Source: Arthrobacter pascens | Lineage (GTDB): Bacteria > Actinomycetota > Actinomycetes > Actinomycetales > Micrococcaceae | Direction: 5' to 3' | Length of the DNA stretch: 64,000 nucleotides | Assembly (NCBI RefSeq): GCF_030815585.1 | Contig: NZ_JAUSWY010000001.1 | Span: 3,782,001-3,846,000, forward strand | Part shown: positions 1 to 9,090 of the stretch, piece by piece | Layout of the letters: the number at the start of each line of letters is the position of its first letter | How positions within the stretch are numbered: the first letter of the stretch is position 1 | Position numbers and translations under genes: made by a program | Notes under the pieces: model-generated | What the model was told of the DNA's origin: nothing | Databases searched by the model: none | What the model saw: only the letters and a program-made list of their open reading frames with translations

Positions 1-910
<910 letters not shown>

Positions 911-930
911 CTGGCTTCGCGGGAGCGGCC

Positions 931-978
931 CCAGTTCGCTGTATCGCTCCAGCGAACTGGTTACCTTCCCGCGAACTC
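931..978 (-). repeat. Palindromic intergenic element, left copy
   Basis: Contains a perfect hairpin with 11-base arms (CCAGTTCGCTG at 931-941, CAGCGAACTGG at 950-960) and then CCCGCGAACTC. Read on the minus strand it starts GAGTTCGCGGGA and ends near TACAGCGAACTGG, matching the element at 1990-2038 read on the plus strand. It may act as the tgt terminator, although there is no T-tract. Confidence 0.6.
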
Positions 979-1042
979 ACGGTTATCCACGTGGCGCATC
1001 CAACGTCTATCGGCGCCGTGGCACATAACCGAGTCTGGGGCT

Positions 1043-1981
1043 ATGACAGAACCCCAGCCGAGCCCTCACCCCAGGCTTCCGGAAACCGGGAGCCTGTGGC
1101 GCACGCAGGAACTGCTGGACCTCGGCGTGGGAAAACGTTCAATCGCCGCACTGGTGGCGGCTGGCACCCTGGTCCGGCTCCGCCACGGCTGCTACATCAG
1201 GGGCAGCGCCTGGACGAAGCAGGGGCCCGGTGTCCGGAACCTCCAGCTGATCCACGCCCACGCGCATGGAACACGCACGACGTCGACGGGCAGCTTCCGC
1301 TACAGCCACACCTCGGGTGCGCGGCTCCGCGGACTTTACCTCTGGAAGGTTGACAACCGGATCCACCTGACGCAGCGTACGCGACCGTCCGGGGACCGCC
1401 ACGGCCGCGACGTCGTCTGCCACACGGCGGAGTTGGCCGAGGCCGACCGGGCCGTAGTCAGGGGCCTTCGTACCACCACGCTGGAACGGACCGCCGTCGA
1501 TTGCGGCCTGCTGCTTCCATACCGGCAGGCGCTCATCCTCATGGACCACGCACTCCGCCTTGGAGCGGACAGGACCATGCTGGATGCCAAGGCTGCGGGG
1601 CTGGACGGACGCCGGGGCATCAGGAACCTCCGGCGCGTGCTCGCGGCCGCCGATCCGAGGTCGGAGTCACCCGGCGAAACCCTGACCCGGGACCTCATCG
1701 CCCGGCTGCGAATCCCTTCCCCGGAGCCCCAAGTCGAAGTGATGACCCGCCGCGGCCGTTACCGGCTGGACTTCGCCTGGAAGCAAAGGAAAGTGGCCCT
1801 CGAGTTCGACGGGAAGGCCAAGTACTTCGACTACCGGCCAACAGAGGAGGTGCTCTTCGAGGAAAGGCAGCGGGAGAAGGCCCTCACAGAGGACGGCTGG
1901 ACCGTCATCCGGATCGAATGGAAGGACCTGTTCCGGGAACTGGAGTTCAGGAACCGCCTGCTGCACGCCCTGGGTGGCTGA
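1043..1981 (+). CDS. AbiEi-like winged helix / DUF559 (Vsr-like) protein
   Basis: 312 aa. Residues about 15-55 resemble the N-terminal winged helix of AbiEi-type antitoxins (RTQELLDLGVGKRSIAALV). The C-terminal third looks like DUF559, a PD-(D/E)XK endonuclease-fold domain: a leading Glu in SPGE, RLDF, then LEFDGKAKY, then the RQREK...DGWTVIRIEW segment. No AbiEii-type toxin gene is adjacent, so this is not a complete type IV toxin-antitoxin pair. It sits alone between tgt and yhhQ with similar palindromic elements in opposite orientation on either side, which suggests an inserted unit. The biochemical role is unknown; DNA binding or cleavage is inferred from fold only. Confidence 0.75.
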   Translation: MTEPQPSPHPRLPETGSLWRTQELLDLGVGKRSIAALVAAGTLVRLRHGCYIRGSAWTKQGPGVRNLQLIHAHAHGTRTTSTGSFRYSHTSGARLRGLYLWKVDNRIHLTQRTRPSGDRHGRDVVCHTAELAEADRAVVRGLRTTTLERTAVDCGLLLPYRQALILMDHALRLGADRTMLDAKAAGLDGRRGIRNLRRVLAAADPRSESPGETLTRDLIARLRIPSPEPQVEVMTRRGRYRLDFAWKQRKVALEFDGKAKYFDYRPTEEVLFEERQREKALTEDGWTVIRIEWKDLFRELEFRNRLLHALGG

Positions 1982-1989
1982 CCGCCGTC

Positions 1990-2038
1990 GAGTTCGCGGG
2001 ACCAGTCCCGGGAACGCTGTTTCGTTACAGCGAACCGG
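1990..2038 (+). repeat. Palindromic intergenic element, right copy
   Basis: Begins GAGTTCGCGGGA and ends TACAGCGAACCGG, an inverted counterpart of the 931-978 element. Its internal hairpin is imperfect (GGAACGCTGT ... ACAGCGAACC). It lies between convergent genes and may terminate both. Short GAACTCGT repeats follow at about 2051-2070. Confidence 0.55.
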
Positions 2039-2078
2039 CAACGTTCCAGCGAACTCGTGAACTCGTGAACTGTCCGCC

Positions 2079-2798
2079 CTACGCCGCGCCGTAGCTGGGT
2101 TCGCGCTTCTTGATCCGGCCGATCACCAGGGACGTCACGGGGACGAACAGGAATTCCACGAGGGTCTTGTAGACAAAGCCCACCACCACGTAGTTCACGA
2201 AAGTGCCGAAGTCTGTGATGCCAATGACCGAGGCGGCGATGCTGCAGAAGATGAGGGTGTCCACAAATTCGCCGGCGCCCGACGATCCCATCAGCCGCGC
2301 CCACAAGGACTTCTCCCCGGACCGCGCCTTCATCTTGACCAGGATCCACGAGTTGATGGTCTGCCCTGCCAGGAACGCGAGCAGGGATGCCAGAACGATC
2401 TGCGGAACCGGTCCCAAGGCACCTTCCAGGGCCGCCTGCTTGGATGTTCCGAACTCGTCGTCGAAGCCGGGCAGGGCGATGATCACCCAGTAGCAGACCG
2501 AGGCGAAGACGGACAGGGCGAACGTGGTGAAAATAGCCTTGCGCGCAACCCGGAAGCCGTAGACCTCGCTGATGACATCGCCCAGGATGTAGGCCAGCGG
2601 GAAGAGGAAAAAGCCGCCGTCGGTGATGATGGGGCCGATGGCAACGCCCTTGGAGGCGCCGATATTGGACAGGATCAGAACGACGGCCATAAAGGCCAGC
2701 ATGATGCCGAAGTAGGGCGAGCCGATCGAAGCAAACTTCGGTGCGGTTCCTGCGGGGTCTGTAAGGGGCAGGGCGTCAGGGCCTGGTGCGGAGGGCAT
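2079..2798 (-). CDS. yhhQ: Queuosine precursor transporter, YhhQ/VUT family
   Basis: 239 aa integral membrane protein with about six hydrophobic segments, a soluble N-terminal stretch of about 25 residues and a basic C-terminus (IGRIKKREP). The conserved family block GFFLFPLAYILGDVISEVYG and the later GEFVDTLIF segment fit the YhhQ (Vut_1) family, which imports 7-deazaguanine precursors such as preQ0/preQ1. It converges on tgt, the enzyme that uses the precursor. No preQ1-I riboswitch consensus (an A-rich AAAAAACTAA-type 3' end) is recognisable in its leader. Confidence 0.88.
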   Translation of the reverse strand: MPSAPGPDALPLTDPAGTAPKFASIGSPYFGIMLAFMAVVLILSNIGASKGVAIGPIITDGGFFLFPLAYILGDVISEVYGFRVARKAIFTTFALSVFASVCYWVIIALPGFDDEFGTSKQAALEGALGPVPQIVLASLLAFLAGQTINSWILVKMKARSGEKSLWARLMGSSGAGEFVDTLIFCSIAASVIGITDFGTFVNYVVVGFVYKTLVEFLFVPVTSLVIGRIKKREPSYGAA

Positions 2799-2957
2799 GG
2801 GAATGTCCGTTTCGTAGTGGTTTGCTCGGCGCCCGGGACGATCACGGCACCAGCTGTATTAGCACTGTCACGCCATTCTCCCACCGAACGTGGACGTCCT
2901 TCCCGTCTCCGCCGTCGGAGGACGGCAAAGCATCGGCTCACCAGCCGGGCAGCGGAT

Positions 2958-3003
2958 TTGAACACGTTCAGTTCCATGCCATACTAGTTTCTGAACACGT
3001 TCA
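2958..3003 (+). promoter_or_regulatory. Promoter with two TGAACACGTTCA operators
   Basis: TGAACACGTTCA occurs at 2959-2970 and 2992-3003 (arms TGAAC/GTTCA). A candidate -35 TTGAAC (2958-2963) overlaps the first copy and a candidate -10 CATACT (2980-2985) lies between them, 16 bases apart. This is the expected layout for autorepression by the TetR-family gene starting at 3022. Confidence 0.65.
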
Positions 3004-3021
3004 AAAAATGGAGGGGAACCG

Positions 3022-3678
3022 GTGACGGGCAAGAGCGAACAGACAAGGCTGTTGGTGGCCGGCGTGGCGCTGCGCATGTTTCGGGAGATCGGATTCGAGA
3101 AGACCACCATGCGTGCCATCGCAGCGGAGGCCGGGATCTCCGTGGGGAACGCCTACTACTACTTCGCATCCAAGGACGACCTGGTCCAGGAGCTCTACGT
3201 CCAAGTGCAGGAGGAGCATGCAGCCAGGGCGGCGGAGTCCCTGGCGGGCGTTAAGGATCTGAGCGGTCGGCTCAAGGCCACGCTGCATGCGGGGCTGGAC
3301 GTCATGGCTCCGTACCACCGCTTTGGTGCCGACTTCATCTCCACCGCCATCCGGCCGACGTCTCCCGTCAACCCGTTCGCCGGGGAGTCGACGGCGGCTC
3401 GCGAGGCTTCACTGGCGATCTTCCGCAATGCGGTGGAGGGTGCCAGCCCGTCCGCCCCGAAAAAGCTCCGCGGCGATCTCCCTGAACTCTTGTGGCTGGG
3501 CTATATGGGGATCGCCCTCTTCTGGGTGTACGACACCTCCGAGGGTCAGCGCAGAACGCGGAGACTGGTGGACGGCGCCGTTCCCCTGGTTGTCCGGGGG
3601 CTGTCGCTGGCGAGGCTCCCGGGCGTCAGCAAGGTCTTGGACGATGTCCTCAATCTGAGCCGCAGCGTCCGGGATTAA
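3022..3678 (+). CDS. TetR family transcriptional regulator
   Basis: 218 aa. The N-terminal TetR helix-turn-helix is clear: FREIGFEKTTMRAIAAEAG followed by SVGNAYYYFASKDDL within the first 55 residues. The C-terminal ligand domain has no recognisable signature. The GTG start has a GGAGGGG ribosome site 5 bases upstream. Two copies of a 12-bp inverted-repeat motif surround its promoter, so autoregulation is likely. It is followed after about 35 bp by an epimerase and a small membrane protein, which it probably also controls. Confidence 0.88.
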   Translation: MTGKSEQTRLLVAGVALRMFREIGFEKTTMRAIAAEAGISVGNAYYYFASKDDLVQELYVQVQEEHAARAAESLAGVKDLSGRLKATLHAGLDVMAPYHRFGADFISTAIRPTSPVNPFAGESTAAREASLAIFRNAVEGASPSAPKKLRGDLPELLWLGYMGIALFWVYDTSEGQRRTRRLVDGAVPLVVRGLSLARLPGVSKVLDDVLNLSRSVRD

Positions 3679-3714
3679 CCCGCACCGCAACGAACACACA
3701 ACATGGGGGAACAT

Positions 3715-4650
3715 ATGACCAGCGCCAAGACCGTGGTGATCGCCGGGGCATCAGGCTTCATCGGCACCTACTTCCGGTCCCGTTTCGAGCGGGACGGCTG
3801 GAAGGTACGCACCATCGGCCGCCGGCCCGCCGCTGATGGACCATACGATCCCGGCGGAACAGAGGCAGCCACCTGGGACGACGACGGCGCCATCGCCCGG
3901 GTGCTGGATGGCGCTGACCTCCTGGTCAACCTCGCCGGACGGTCCGTCAATTGCCGCTACAACACGAAGAATAAGGCGGCGATCCTCGAGTCCCGGGTCT
4001 CAACGACAGCGGCCCTGGGGCGCGCCCTCGCAAGGTGCGCCGCACCGCCGTCCACCTGGCTCAATGCCAGCACCGGCACCATCTACCGGCACGCCGAAGA
4101 CAGGCCCCAGTCTGAGCGCGACGGCGACCTGGGCACGGGTTTTTCCGTGGACGTCGCACGTGCGTGGGAAGCCGAACTGGAAGCGGCGGCCACTCCCGGA
4201 ACACGGAAAATCCCGCTCCGGATCTCCATCGTGCTGGGCGGGGGCGGGGGTGCGCTGAGGCCGTTCGCCAATCTGGCGCGGCTCGGCCTGGGCGGCCACA
4301 TGGGACCCGGCAGCCAGAAGTTCAGCTGGGTGCATGTGGAGGATCTCTATCGCACCATCCGCTTCCTGCATGCGCGAACGGACATTTCGGGTCCCGTCAA
4401 CGTGGCTTCCCCGGATGTGGTGGACAACCGCGAACTGATGCGGCTGGTCCGGCGCGCCTACGGTGCCCCGATTGGCGTCCCCACCCCCGCCTGGCTGCTC
4501 CGGATGGGGGCCGCGCTGATCCGGACTGAGACCGAGCTGGTGCTGAAAAGCCGTTGGGTACAGCCACAGAAACTCCTCGAGGCGGGTTTCATTTTCACGC
4601 AACCCGAACTGGGGCGGGCCCTTCTGAGGATCTCCAAGGGCACAGCATGA
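3715..4650 (+). CDS. TIGR01777-type NAD-dependent epimerase
   Basis: About 311 aa. An N-terminal Rossmann motif GASGFIGTYF, the LVNLAGRSV segment and the C-terminal DUF1731-like end (VPTPAWLLR ... LKSRWVQPQKLLEAGF) identify the SDR subfamily TIGR01777 (YfcH/SulA-like). The substrate is unknown. An ATG at 3703 is also in frame, but GGGGGA at 3705-3710 is correctly placed for 3715, so 3715 is preferred. Its stop overlaps the start of the next gene (ATGA), so the two are translationally coupled, probably in one TetR-controlled operon. Confidence 0.85.
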   Translation: MTSAKTVVIAGASGFIGTYFRSRFERDGWKVRTIGRRPAADGPYDPGGTEAATWDDDGAIARVLDGADLLVNLAGRSVNCRYNTKNKAAILESRVSTTAALGRALARCAAPPSTWLNASTGTIYRHAEDRPQSERDGDLGTGFSVDVARAWEAELEAAATPGTRKIPLRISIVLGGGGGALRPFANLARLGLGGHMGPGSQKFSWVHVEDLYRTIRFLHARTDISGPVNVASPDVVDNRELMRLVRRAYGAPIGVPTPAWLLRMGAALIRTETELVLKSRWVQPQKLLEAGFIFTQPELGRALLRISKGTA

Positions 4651-5108
4651 GCAGGGCCAGGAAGGTTGTCCTGGGGACCGGAGCCCTGGCCGTTGGCACA
4701 TTGGTTAGCTTGGCATGCGTCGCTGTGGCGTTGACGTTTGCCTGGGGGCAGGCCTTGACCCCGGGAGCCATCTTTGTGTTCACCTTGCTCTACGGTTCGG
4801 TACCGGTCATTTTCTTGGCGTTCTGCCTGGGAGCACCCCTGGCCATCCTGTTGCAGCCCGTCAGGAACCAGTGGCTGCACGTCGCGGCTTTCGGGAGTCT
4901 GGGCTGCATCCTGGGAGCTGCGCTTGCGGCAGCCACCCGCATGTCGAGGGGAGGGCCCGACGACGCCCTCTTCGGCTTCACAATTGCTGCTGCGCTCATC
5001 CTCGGCGGCTCCGTGGCCACCGGTCGGCTCGCCGTCTGGAAACTGGTCCGGACGAACGACGGCGGCGGAGGCCCGCCCCCGGTTGTCCCGGGGGACCAGC
5101 CCTTTTAG
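4647..5108 (+). CDS. Small four-helix membrane protein
   Basis: 153 aa, starting at the ATG that overlaps the epimerase stop. It has four hydrophobic segments (about residues 8-32, 38-64, 74-92, 107-125) and a short Gly/Pro-rich cytoplasmic-type tail. No family is recognised. Coupling to the TIGR01777 epimerase suggests a shared envelope or lipid-related role, which is inference only. Its last 4 bases overlap the end of the convergent TetR gene, so no independent terminator separates them. Confidence 0.75.
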   Translation: MSRARKVVLGTGALAVGTLVSLACVAVALTFAWGQALTPGAIFVFTLLYGSVPVIFLAFCLGAPLAILLQPVRNQWLHVAAFGSLGCILGAALAAATRMSRGGPDDALFGFTIAAALILGGSVATGRLAVWKLVRTNDGGGGPPPVVPGDQPF

Positions 5109-5719
5109 GCTCCGGCAGCTATTGCGGGACCCTGCGACTCCCCCAGCAACGCTTCCGCCAGGAGCGTTGCAGTCCGCACGATGAAGGCACGACGGCGGTC
5201 CGCACGGTCCGGAGCGTCGCCGGCAAGGAGGGCATCGAGCTGGGGCAGTACGGTCCAGCCGTCACAGAGCGTCACCACCGTGATGACAAGGTCGGCGGCG
5301 TCCGTCCGGTCGACGCCGGGCAGGACTTTCATGACTTGGTCCACCTTGATTGCGCAATGGTCTGCCCGAGCGGCCCGGTCCACAGTATTGCGCCCACGCT
5401 CCAGCCCCTCCCAGAACAGCAGCCGAGGGAGGGCCCCGTCGGTTGTGTGACGGTCGAAAAGCCGGCCCGCATAGTCTCCAAAGTCCGCGGCACCGTGTCC
5501 TTCGATGGGCACCTCTGTCATCACCCGCGCCAGTTCGGCCGCCAGTACGGCGTCGAAGAGGTCATCCTTCTTGCCAAAGTACTGGTAGATCCGCTCCTTG
5601 TTCACCCCCGCGGCCGCGGCGATCCGGTCTACCCGGGCACCGGCCAGGCCCTTCTCGCTGAATTCCTCGGTAGCGGCACCCAGCAGCAGCGCTTTGGTGC
5701 GGTCAGTGTTCCAAGCCAT
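5105..5719 (-). CDS. TetR family transcriptional regulator
   Basis: 204 aa. The TetR HTH is at residues about 10-55 (FSEKGLAGARVDRIAAAAG, then YQYFGKKDDLFDAV). The C-terminal domain has no recognised ligand signature. It is divergent from a 100-aa membrane protein across about 100 bp that carry two identical 14-bp operator candidates, one near each start, implying repression of both itself and its neighbour. Confidence 0.88.
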   Translation of the reverse strand: MAWNTDRTKALLLGAATEEFSEKGLAGARVDRIAAAAGVNKERIYQYFGKKDDLFDAVLAAELARVMTEVPIEGHGAADFGDYAGRLFDRHTTDGALPRLLFWEGLERGRNTVDRAARADHCAIKVDQVMKVLPGVDRTDAADLVITVVTLCDGWTVLPQLDALLAGDAPDRADRRRAFIVRTATLLAEALLGESQGPAIAAGA

Positions 5720-5739
5720 GCCCCGAGTCTACCTTTTTC

Positions 5740-5807
5740 CAACTAAACAGTTGCACTTTATGAAGAGCCCAGCTAGTGTCGTTCCAGTAATTGCAACTAA
5801 ACAGTTG
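5740..5807. promoter_or_regulatory. Two identical TetR operators CAACTAAACAGTTG
   Basis: CAACTAAACAGTTG is present at 5740-5753 and 5794-5807. Arms CAACT/AGTTG surround AAAC. One copy lies about 20 bases upstream of the TetR start (minus strand) and the other ends 9 bases before the 5817 ATG, so binding would block both divergent genes. Confidence 0.75.
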
Positions 5808-5816
5808 GGGATCATT

Positions 5817-6119
5817 ATGGACAACACACTCAGTCCTGCTTCAGCCGCCACTGCGGCGCAGTCAACGGCCCTTCCATCAGCGTCATCGGCTGCCCCTGCC
5901 GCACCATCAGTCCACGTCCGGGCGGTTATCACCTGGCTGGCGATCTTCCCGCTCGTGACCCTCGGCATGCTGGCGTCCGCGCCGTTGACTGATGGGTGGC
6001 ATCCCGTACTCCGGGCCCTGGTCCTGACCCTGCTGGTGGTTCCCGCTGCCGTATATGTGGTGGTGCCCAGGCTGTTCGCTGCCTACGGCGTCATCCGGCG
6101 TAGGCGCTCCCGGCAGTGA
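5817..6119 (+). CDS. Two-helix membrane protein resembling ABM-associated domain
   Basis: 100 aa. An Ala/Ser/Pro-rich N-terminus of about 30 residues precedes VRAVITWLAIFPLVTLG and a second helix LVLTLLVVPAAVYVVVPRL, with an Arg-rich end. The two-helix pattern resembles the membrane portion found fused behind antibiotic-biosynthesis-monooxygenase (ABM) domains in actinobacteria, but no ABM domain is present here. The ATG at 5817 has GGGG at 5807-5810 as ribosome site; longer upstream starts would run through the operator. Probably repressed by the divergent TetR. Confidence 0.72.
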   Translation: MDNTLSPASAATAAQSTALPSASSAAPAAPSVHVRAVITWLAIFPLVTLGMLASAPLTDGWHPVLRALVLTLLVVPAAVYVVVPRLFAAYGVIRRRRSRQ

Positions 6120-6128
6120 GGCACATGC

Positions 6129-7412
6129 CTAGCGCGGATCGGCGACCGTTCCCATGAACAGTGGCAGTCCGGTTTCGACATGGACGATCTGGTAGTGGAA
6201 CGGCCGGTCAAAGTCGATGGTCAGCTCAGGCTGGGCCGGCGCACTGGTCACCCTCCCGTTGATCTGGGTGACGGCGGCGGCGATGGTGCCCTTTTCCGCA
6301 ACTGTGATGTTGGCAGCCTGGGCTGCCTGGGTGATCACCATCTCGGGCTGGATGGCGTTGAAGTCTTCGGTGGTGTTGAGGGTCTTTTGCAGGCCCATCG
6401 TTCCCAGGACCTTGCGCAGGTCAAAGTTGCATTTGTGGTCCCAGCGGGGCAGCTGTATCTGTACGGCTTGCGGTGACGCCGAGTCCAGGGCGACTGCAAC
6501 CTCGTTGAGCCTACCGGCGTCGAAGGTTGCGGGTGCCGGCCCGGCATCGGGTGCGGCCTCCGGCAGGACCAGCCGCATGACAAAACCCTCGGCGTACGGA
6601 AGATCCACTCCGCGCCAGCCCCGCCCTTCCGCGTACTTCATCTCCAATGCTTTGTGCATCGCCGGAACAGCAATTTCCGCGCCTTCGGCTGTGGTGAAAG
6701 GCAGGTCCGACGTGTCGTCAGGATCAAACGGCTCACTCCAGGCCGCCGCGAAGTAGAGCGAATTGAGCAGGCTGAAAGTGTTCCTGGGATCGTATTTGGC
6801 GGGCGCTTGCTTGATCCGGCCGCCCGTGTTCCTGTCCACCCAGGCATCCATGGCCGGCTTCGTCGTGGGCTCGTCGCGGAAGTCAACGGGATAGACCCCT
6901 GCTCCGTAATGCCGGGCCAGGGTGTCCAGATAGGCCTCGCCCGTGGGCACATTCTTGTCCACGAACAACCCGTTCGCCGCATGCATTACCGGTTTCCGCG
7001 GCGGGTTCTCCTCATCCACGGAGCCGGGGTCGCCGTCGAACTTTTCGAGCGACGACAGCAGCGCATTCATGGCTTCGTCCCGGTTCTCCGCGGGCAGGCT
7101 CAACACGCTGTCCATCTCCGTTGCTGTTTCCCCCGAAGCGCCGGAACGCAGCATCGTGAGGGCAATAAGCAGGCTCCCGGGCGAGGAGACCACGTTCCCG
7201 TTGGTACCTTCGCCGCCGTCTGCCAGCAGTTCAACGCCGAGCGCGATGGCGGAAGCCCGGAAGGCCTCCAGTTCAGGGTCGTAGGCCGCGCGGTCCACCG
7301 AAACACGCTCCACGCCGTCGGCCTTTAGGAGCCCTGGGGACGAGACCGCACATGCTGTGAGCGCCGCAAGGGCGCCCGCCGTCGCCATCCTGGCCACGCG
7401 AAATGTCTTCAT
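6129..7412 (-). CDS. Serpin-family lipoprotein
   Basis: 427 aa. The start at 7412 is chosen over an upstream one because AAGGGGAAGAA precedes it and it yields a lipoprotein signal ending LTAC (residues about 12-20). The mature part is a full serpin domain: NVVSSPGSLLIALTML, the LLNSLYFAAAWSEPF strand, the hinge EKGTIAAAVT and the C-terminal RPFHYQIVHVETGLPLFMG. The hinge is close to the consensus of inhibitory serpins, with Ile where Glu is usual at P13. By hinge spacing P1 falls near the Val-Thr-Ser of GRVTS; the register is uncertain. Expected to be a cell-surface suicide inhibitor of serine or cysteine proteases. Confidence 0.92.
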   Translation of the reverse strand: MKTFRVARMATAGALAALTACAVSSPGLLKADGVERVSVDRAAYDPELEAFRASAIALGVELLADGGEGTNGNVVSSPGSLLIALTMLRSGASGETATEMDSVLSLPAENRDEAMNALLSSLEKFDGDPGSVDEENPPRKPVMHAANGLFVDKNVPTGEAYLDTLARHYGAGVYPVDFRDEPTTKPAMDAWVDRNTGGRIKQAPAKYDPRNTFSLLNSLYFAAAWSEPFDPDDTSDLPFTTAEGAEIAVPAMHKALEMKYAEGRGWRGVDLPYAEGFVMRLVLPEAAPDAGPAPATFDAGRLNEVAVALDSASPQAVQIQLPRWDHKCNFDLRKVLGTMGLQKTLNTTEDFNAIQPEMVITQAAQAANITVAEKGTIAAAVTQINGRVTSAPAQPELTIDFDRPFHYQIVHVETGLPLFMGTVADPR

Positions 7413-7656
7413 TTCTTCCCCTTGGACATGTCCTGCAAGCAGCGGGCGGAACTGCGCCGGTGTCATTCAGTCAATCAGCCCGCCGCGTGCAGAACGATGC
7501 CGGTAGGGTCACGGTTTGCCGTCGTTTTGGTCTCGTCCCCATCGCTCCCACAGATCCCCGTGTCGCCGGCCCACGAACCTAACGCCTCGGGATGTTCCGC
7601 AGGTTGCTCCGCGCCATACTGACGGCCTCGCCGGCACCGCGGTTCAGGGCCAGAGG

Positions 7657-7684
7657 ACGACGGCGGCCGGCCAGCCGCCGTCGT
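7657..7684 (-). terminator. Hairpin terminator after MHS transporter
   Basis: ACGACGGCGGC (7657-7667) pairs perfectly with GCCGCCGTCGT (7674-7684) around a 6-base loop, 15 bases past the transporter stop. The T-tract on the minus strand is weak (TCCTC). Confidence 0.6.
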
Positions 7685-7698
7685 TCTTTCGGCAAACC

Positions 7699-9090
7699 CT
7701 AGACGTTGAGAAGGTCTTTGTCCTTGTCATCGTCCTTGCTGGGGCGCTGCCAGGCGTCGCCCTGCTCCCGGTCCAGGTGCGTGGCCTTTTTGTTCTTCAG
7801 CGCGAAGATGTAGACCACCAGGGAGATGGCGATAGCCACGGTGACATAGGTGAAGAAGAGGTCCACCCGCTCGGCCTTCTGGAACGCGGCGCCGAGCAGC
7901 GGAACGGTGCCGCCGAAGAGCGAGTTGGCGATCGCGTAGCCCAGCCCGACACCGAGGGCGCGGATGGATGCGGGGAACAGCTCGGCCTTCACCAGCGCGT
8001 TGATCGAGGTGTAGCCGCCCACGATCAGCAGGCCGCCCATCATGAGTAGGAACGCGGTGAACGGGTCCTTGGTGTTGGAGAGGGTGGAGAGCAGCGGCCA
8101 GGTGAAGAGGACACCGGTGATGCCGAACCAGATCAGGAGCGGTTTGCGGCCAATTTTGTCAGAGATCATGCCGTAGACCGGCTGGAGCAGCATAAAGATG
8201 AACAGTGCCCAGAAGTTGATCACGGAGGTGTCGGTCTTGGCGATGCCGGACGTATCGTTCATAAACTTCAGGATGAAGTTGGTGTACGTGTAGAACGCCA
8301 CGGTGCCGCCGAGGGTGACGCCGATGCAGATCAGCAGCGGCTTCCAGTACTGGGTGAACAGCAGCTTCATGGTTCCCGGCTGAGCGATGCCCGCCACGGG
8401 AACATGCGCGGCGCGGATCTGGTCGGCGGAGACGGTTTCTTCCATGGAGCGCCGCAGCCAGAGGACCACGAGCGCAGCCACGCCACCGATCGCGAACGGA
8501 ATCCGCCAGCCCCACTCCGTGAGCATGTCCTTGCCCATGGTGTTCTGCAGAATGACGAGAACAAGCAGAGCCACCATCTGTCCGCCGATGAGCGTGACGT
8601 ACTGGAAGCTGGAGAAGAAGCCGCGCCGCTTGGACGTGGCGGCCTCGGACATGTAGGTGGCGCTGGTGCCGTATTCGCCACCCACGGAGAAGCCCTGGAC
8701 CAGCCGCACGAGGACGAGCAGAACCAGCGCCCACACACCGATCTGCTGTGTGGTTGGCAGGATCGCGATGGCGAAGGAGCCGGCCGACATCATGGTCACG
8801 CTCAGGGTCAGCGCGGCCTTGCGGCCGTTGCGGTCGGCGTAGCGCCCGAAGAACCAGGCTCCGATCGGCCGCATCAGGAACGACGTCGCGAAGACGGCCA
8901 TCGCTTCGAGTCCGGCCTGGAGTTCGTCCTTGGAGTTGAAGAAGTGGGACTGGAAGTAGGCGGCGAACACCGTGTAGACGTAGAGGTCGTACCACTCGAC
9001 CAGGTTGCCGGACGAGCCTTTGAGGATGTTGCTCACGGCCCGGCGGGTCTCGGCTGACTCACTCTGGACTTCGGCTTGCTGGGTGCTCAT
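7699..9090 (-). CDS. MFS metabolite:H+ symporter (MHS family)
   Basis: 463 aa with twelve hydrophobic segments. Family marks are GNLVEWYDLYVYTVFA at the N-terminus, the loop 2-3 motif GRYADRNGRK, GGEYGTSATYMSE in helix 5 and the mirrored DKIGRKPLL. This is the MHS group of KgtP/ProP/ShiA-type carriers, which import organic acids, betaines or shikimate with protons; the substrate is not readable. GGAAGG precedes the ATG. A 27-codon ORF upstream ends in a 4-base ATGA overlap with this start. The divergent two-component system and TAXI binding protein suggest regulated uptake of an organic acid. Confidence 0.9.
   Translation of the reverse strand: MSTQQAEVQSESAETRRAVSNILKGSSGNLVEWYDLYVYTVFAAYFQSHFFNSKDELQAGLEAMAVFATSFLMRPIGAWFFGRYADRNGRKAALTLSVTMMSAGSFAIAILPTTQQIGVWALVLLVLVRLVQGFSVGGEYGTSATYMSEAATSKRRGFFSSFQYVTLIGGQMVALLVLVILQNTMGKDMLTEWGWRIPFAIGGVAALVVLWLRRSMEETVSADQIRAAHVPVAGIAQPGTMKLLFTQYWKPLLICIGVTLGGTVAFYTYTNFILKFMNDTSGIAKTDTSVINFWALFIFMLLQPVYGMISDKIGRKPLLIWFGITGVLFTWPLLSTLSNTKDPFTAFLLMMGGLLIVGGYTSINALVKAELFPASIRALGVGLGYAIANSLFGGTVPLLGAAFQKAERVDLFFTYVTVAIAISLVVYIFALKNKKATHLDREQGDAWQRPSKDDDKDKDLLNV

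Noticed and set aside
1043..1981. Complete type IV toxin-antitoxin system
   Set aside because: Only an AbiEi-like N-terminal domain is present, fused to a DUF559-like domain; no AbiEii nucleotidyltransferase gene exists on either side.
2799..3021. preQ1 riboswitch before yhhQ
   Set aside because: Expected because the gene imports queuosine precursors, but no recognisable preQ1-I aptamer sequence or A-rich tail is present on the minus strand.
4715..5746. 343-codon open frame on the plus strand
   Set aside because: It runs across the end of the membrane protein gene and antisense to a clear TetR gene; GC-rich shadow frame with no domain.
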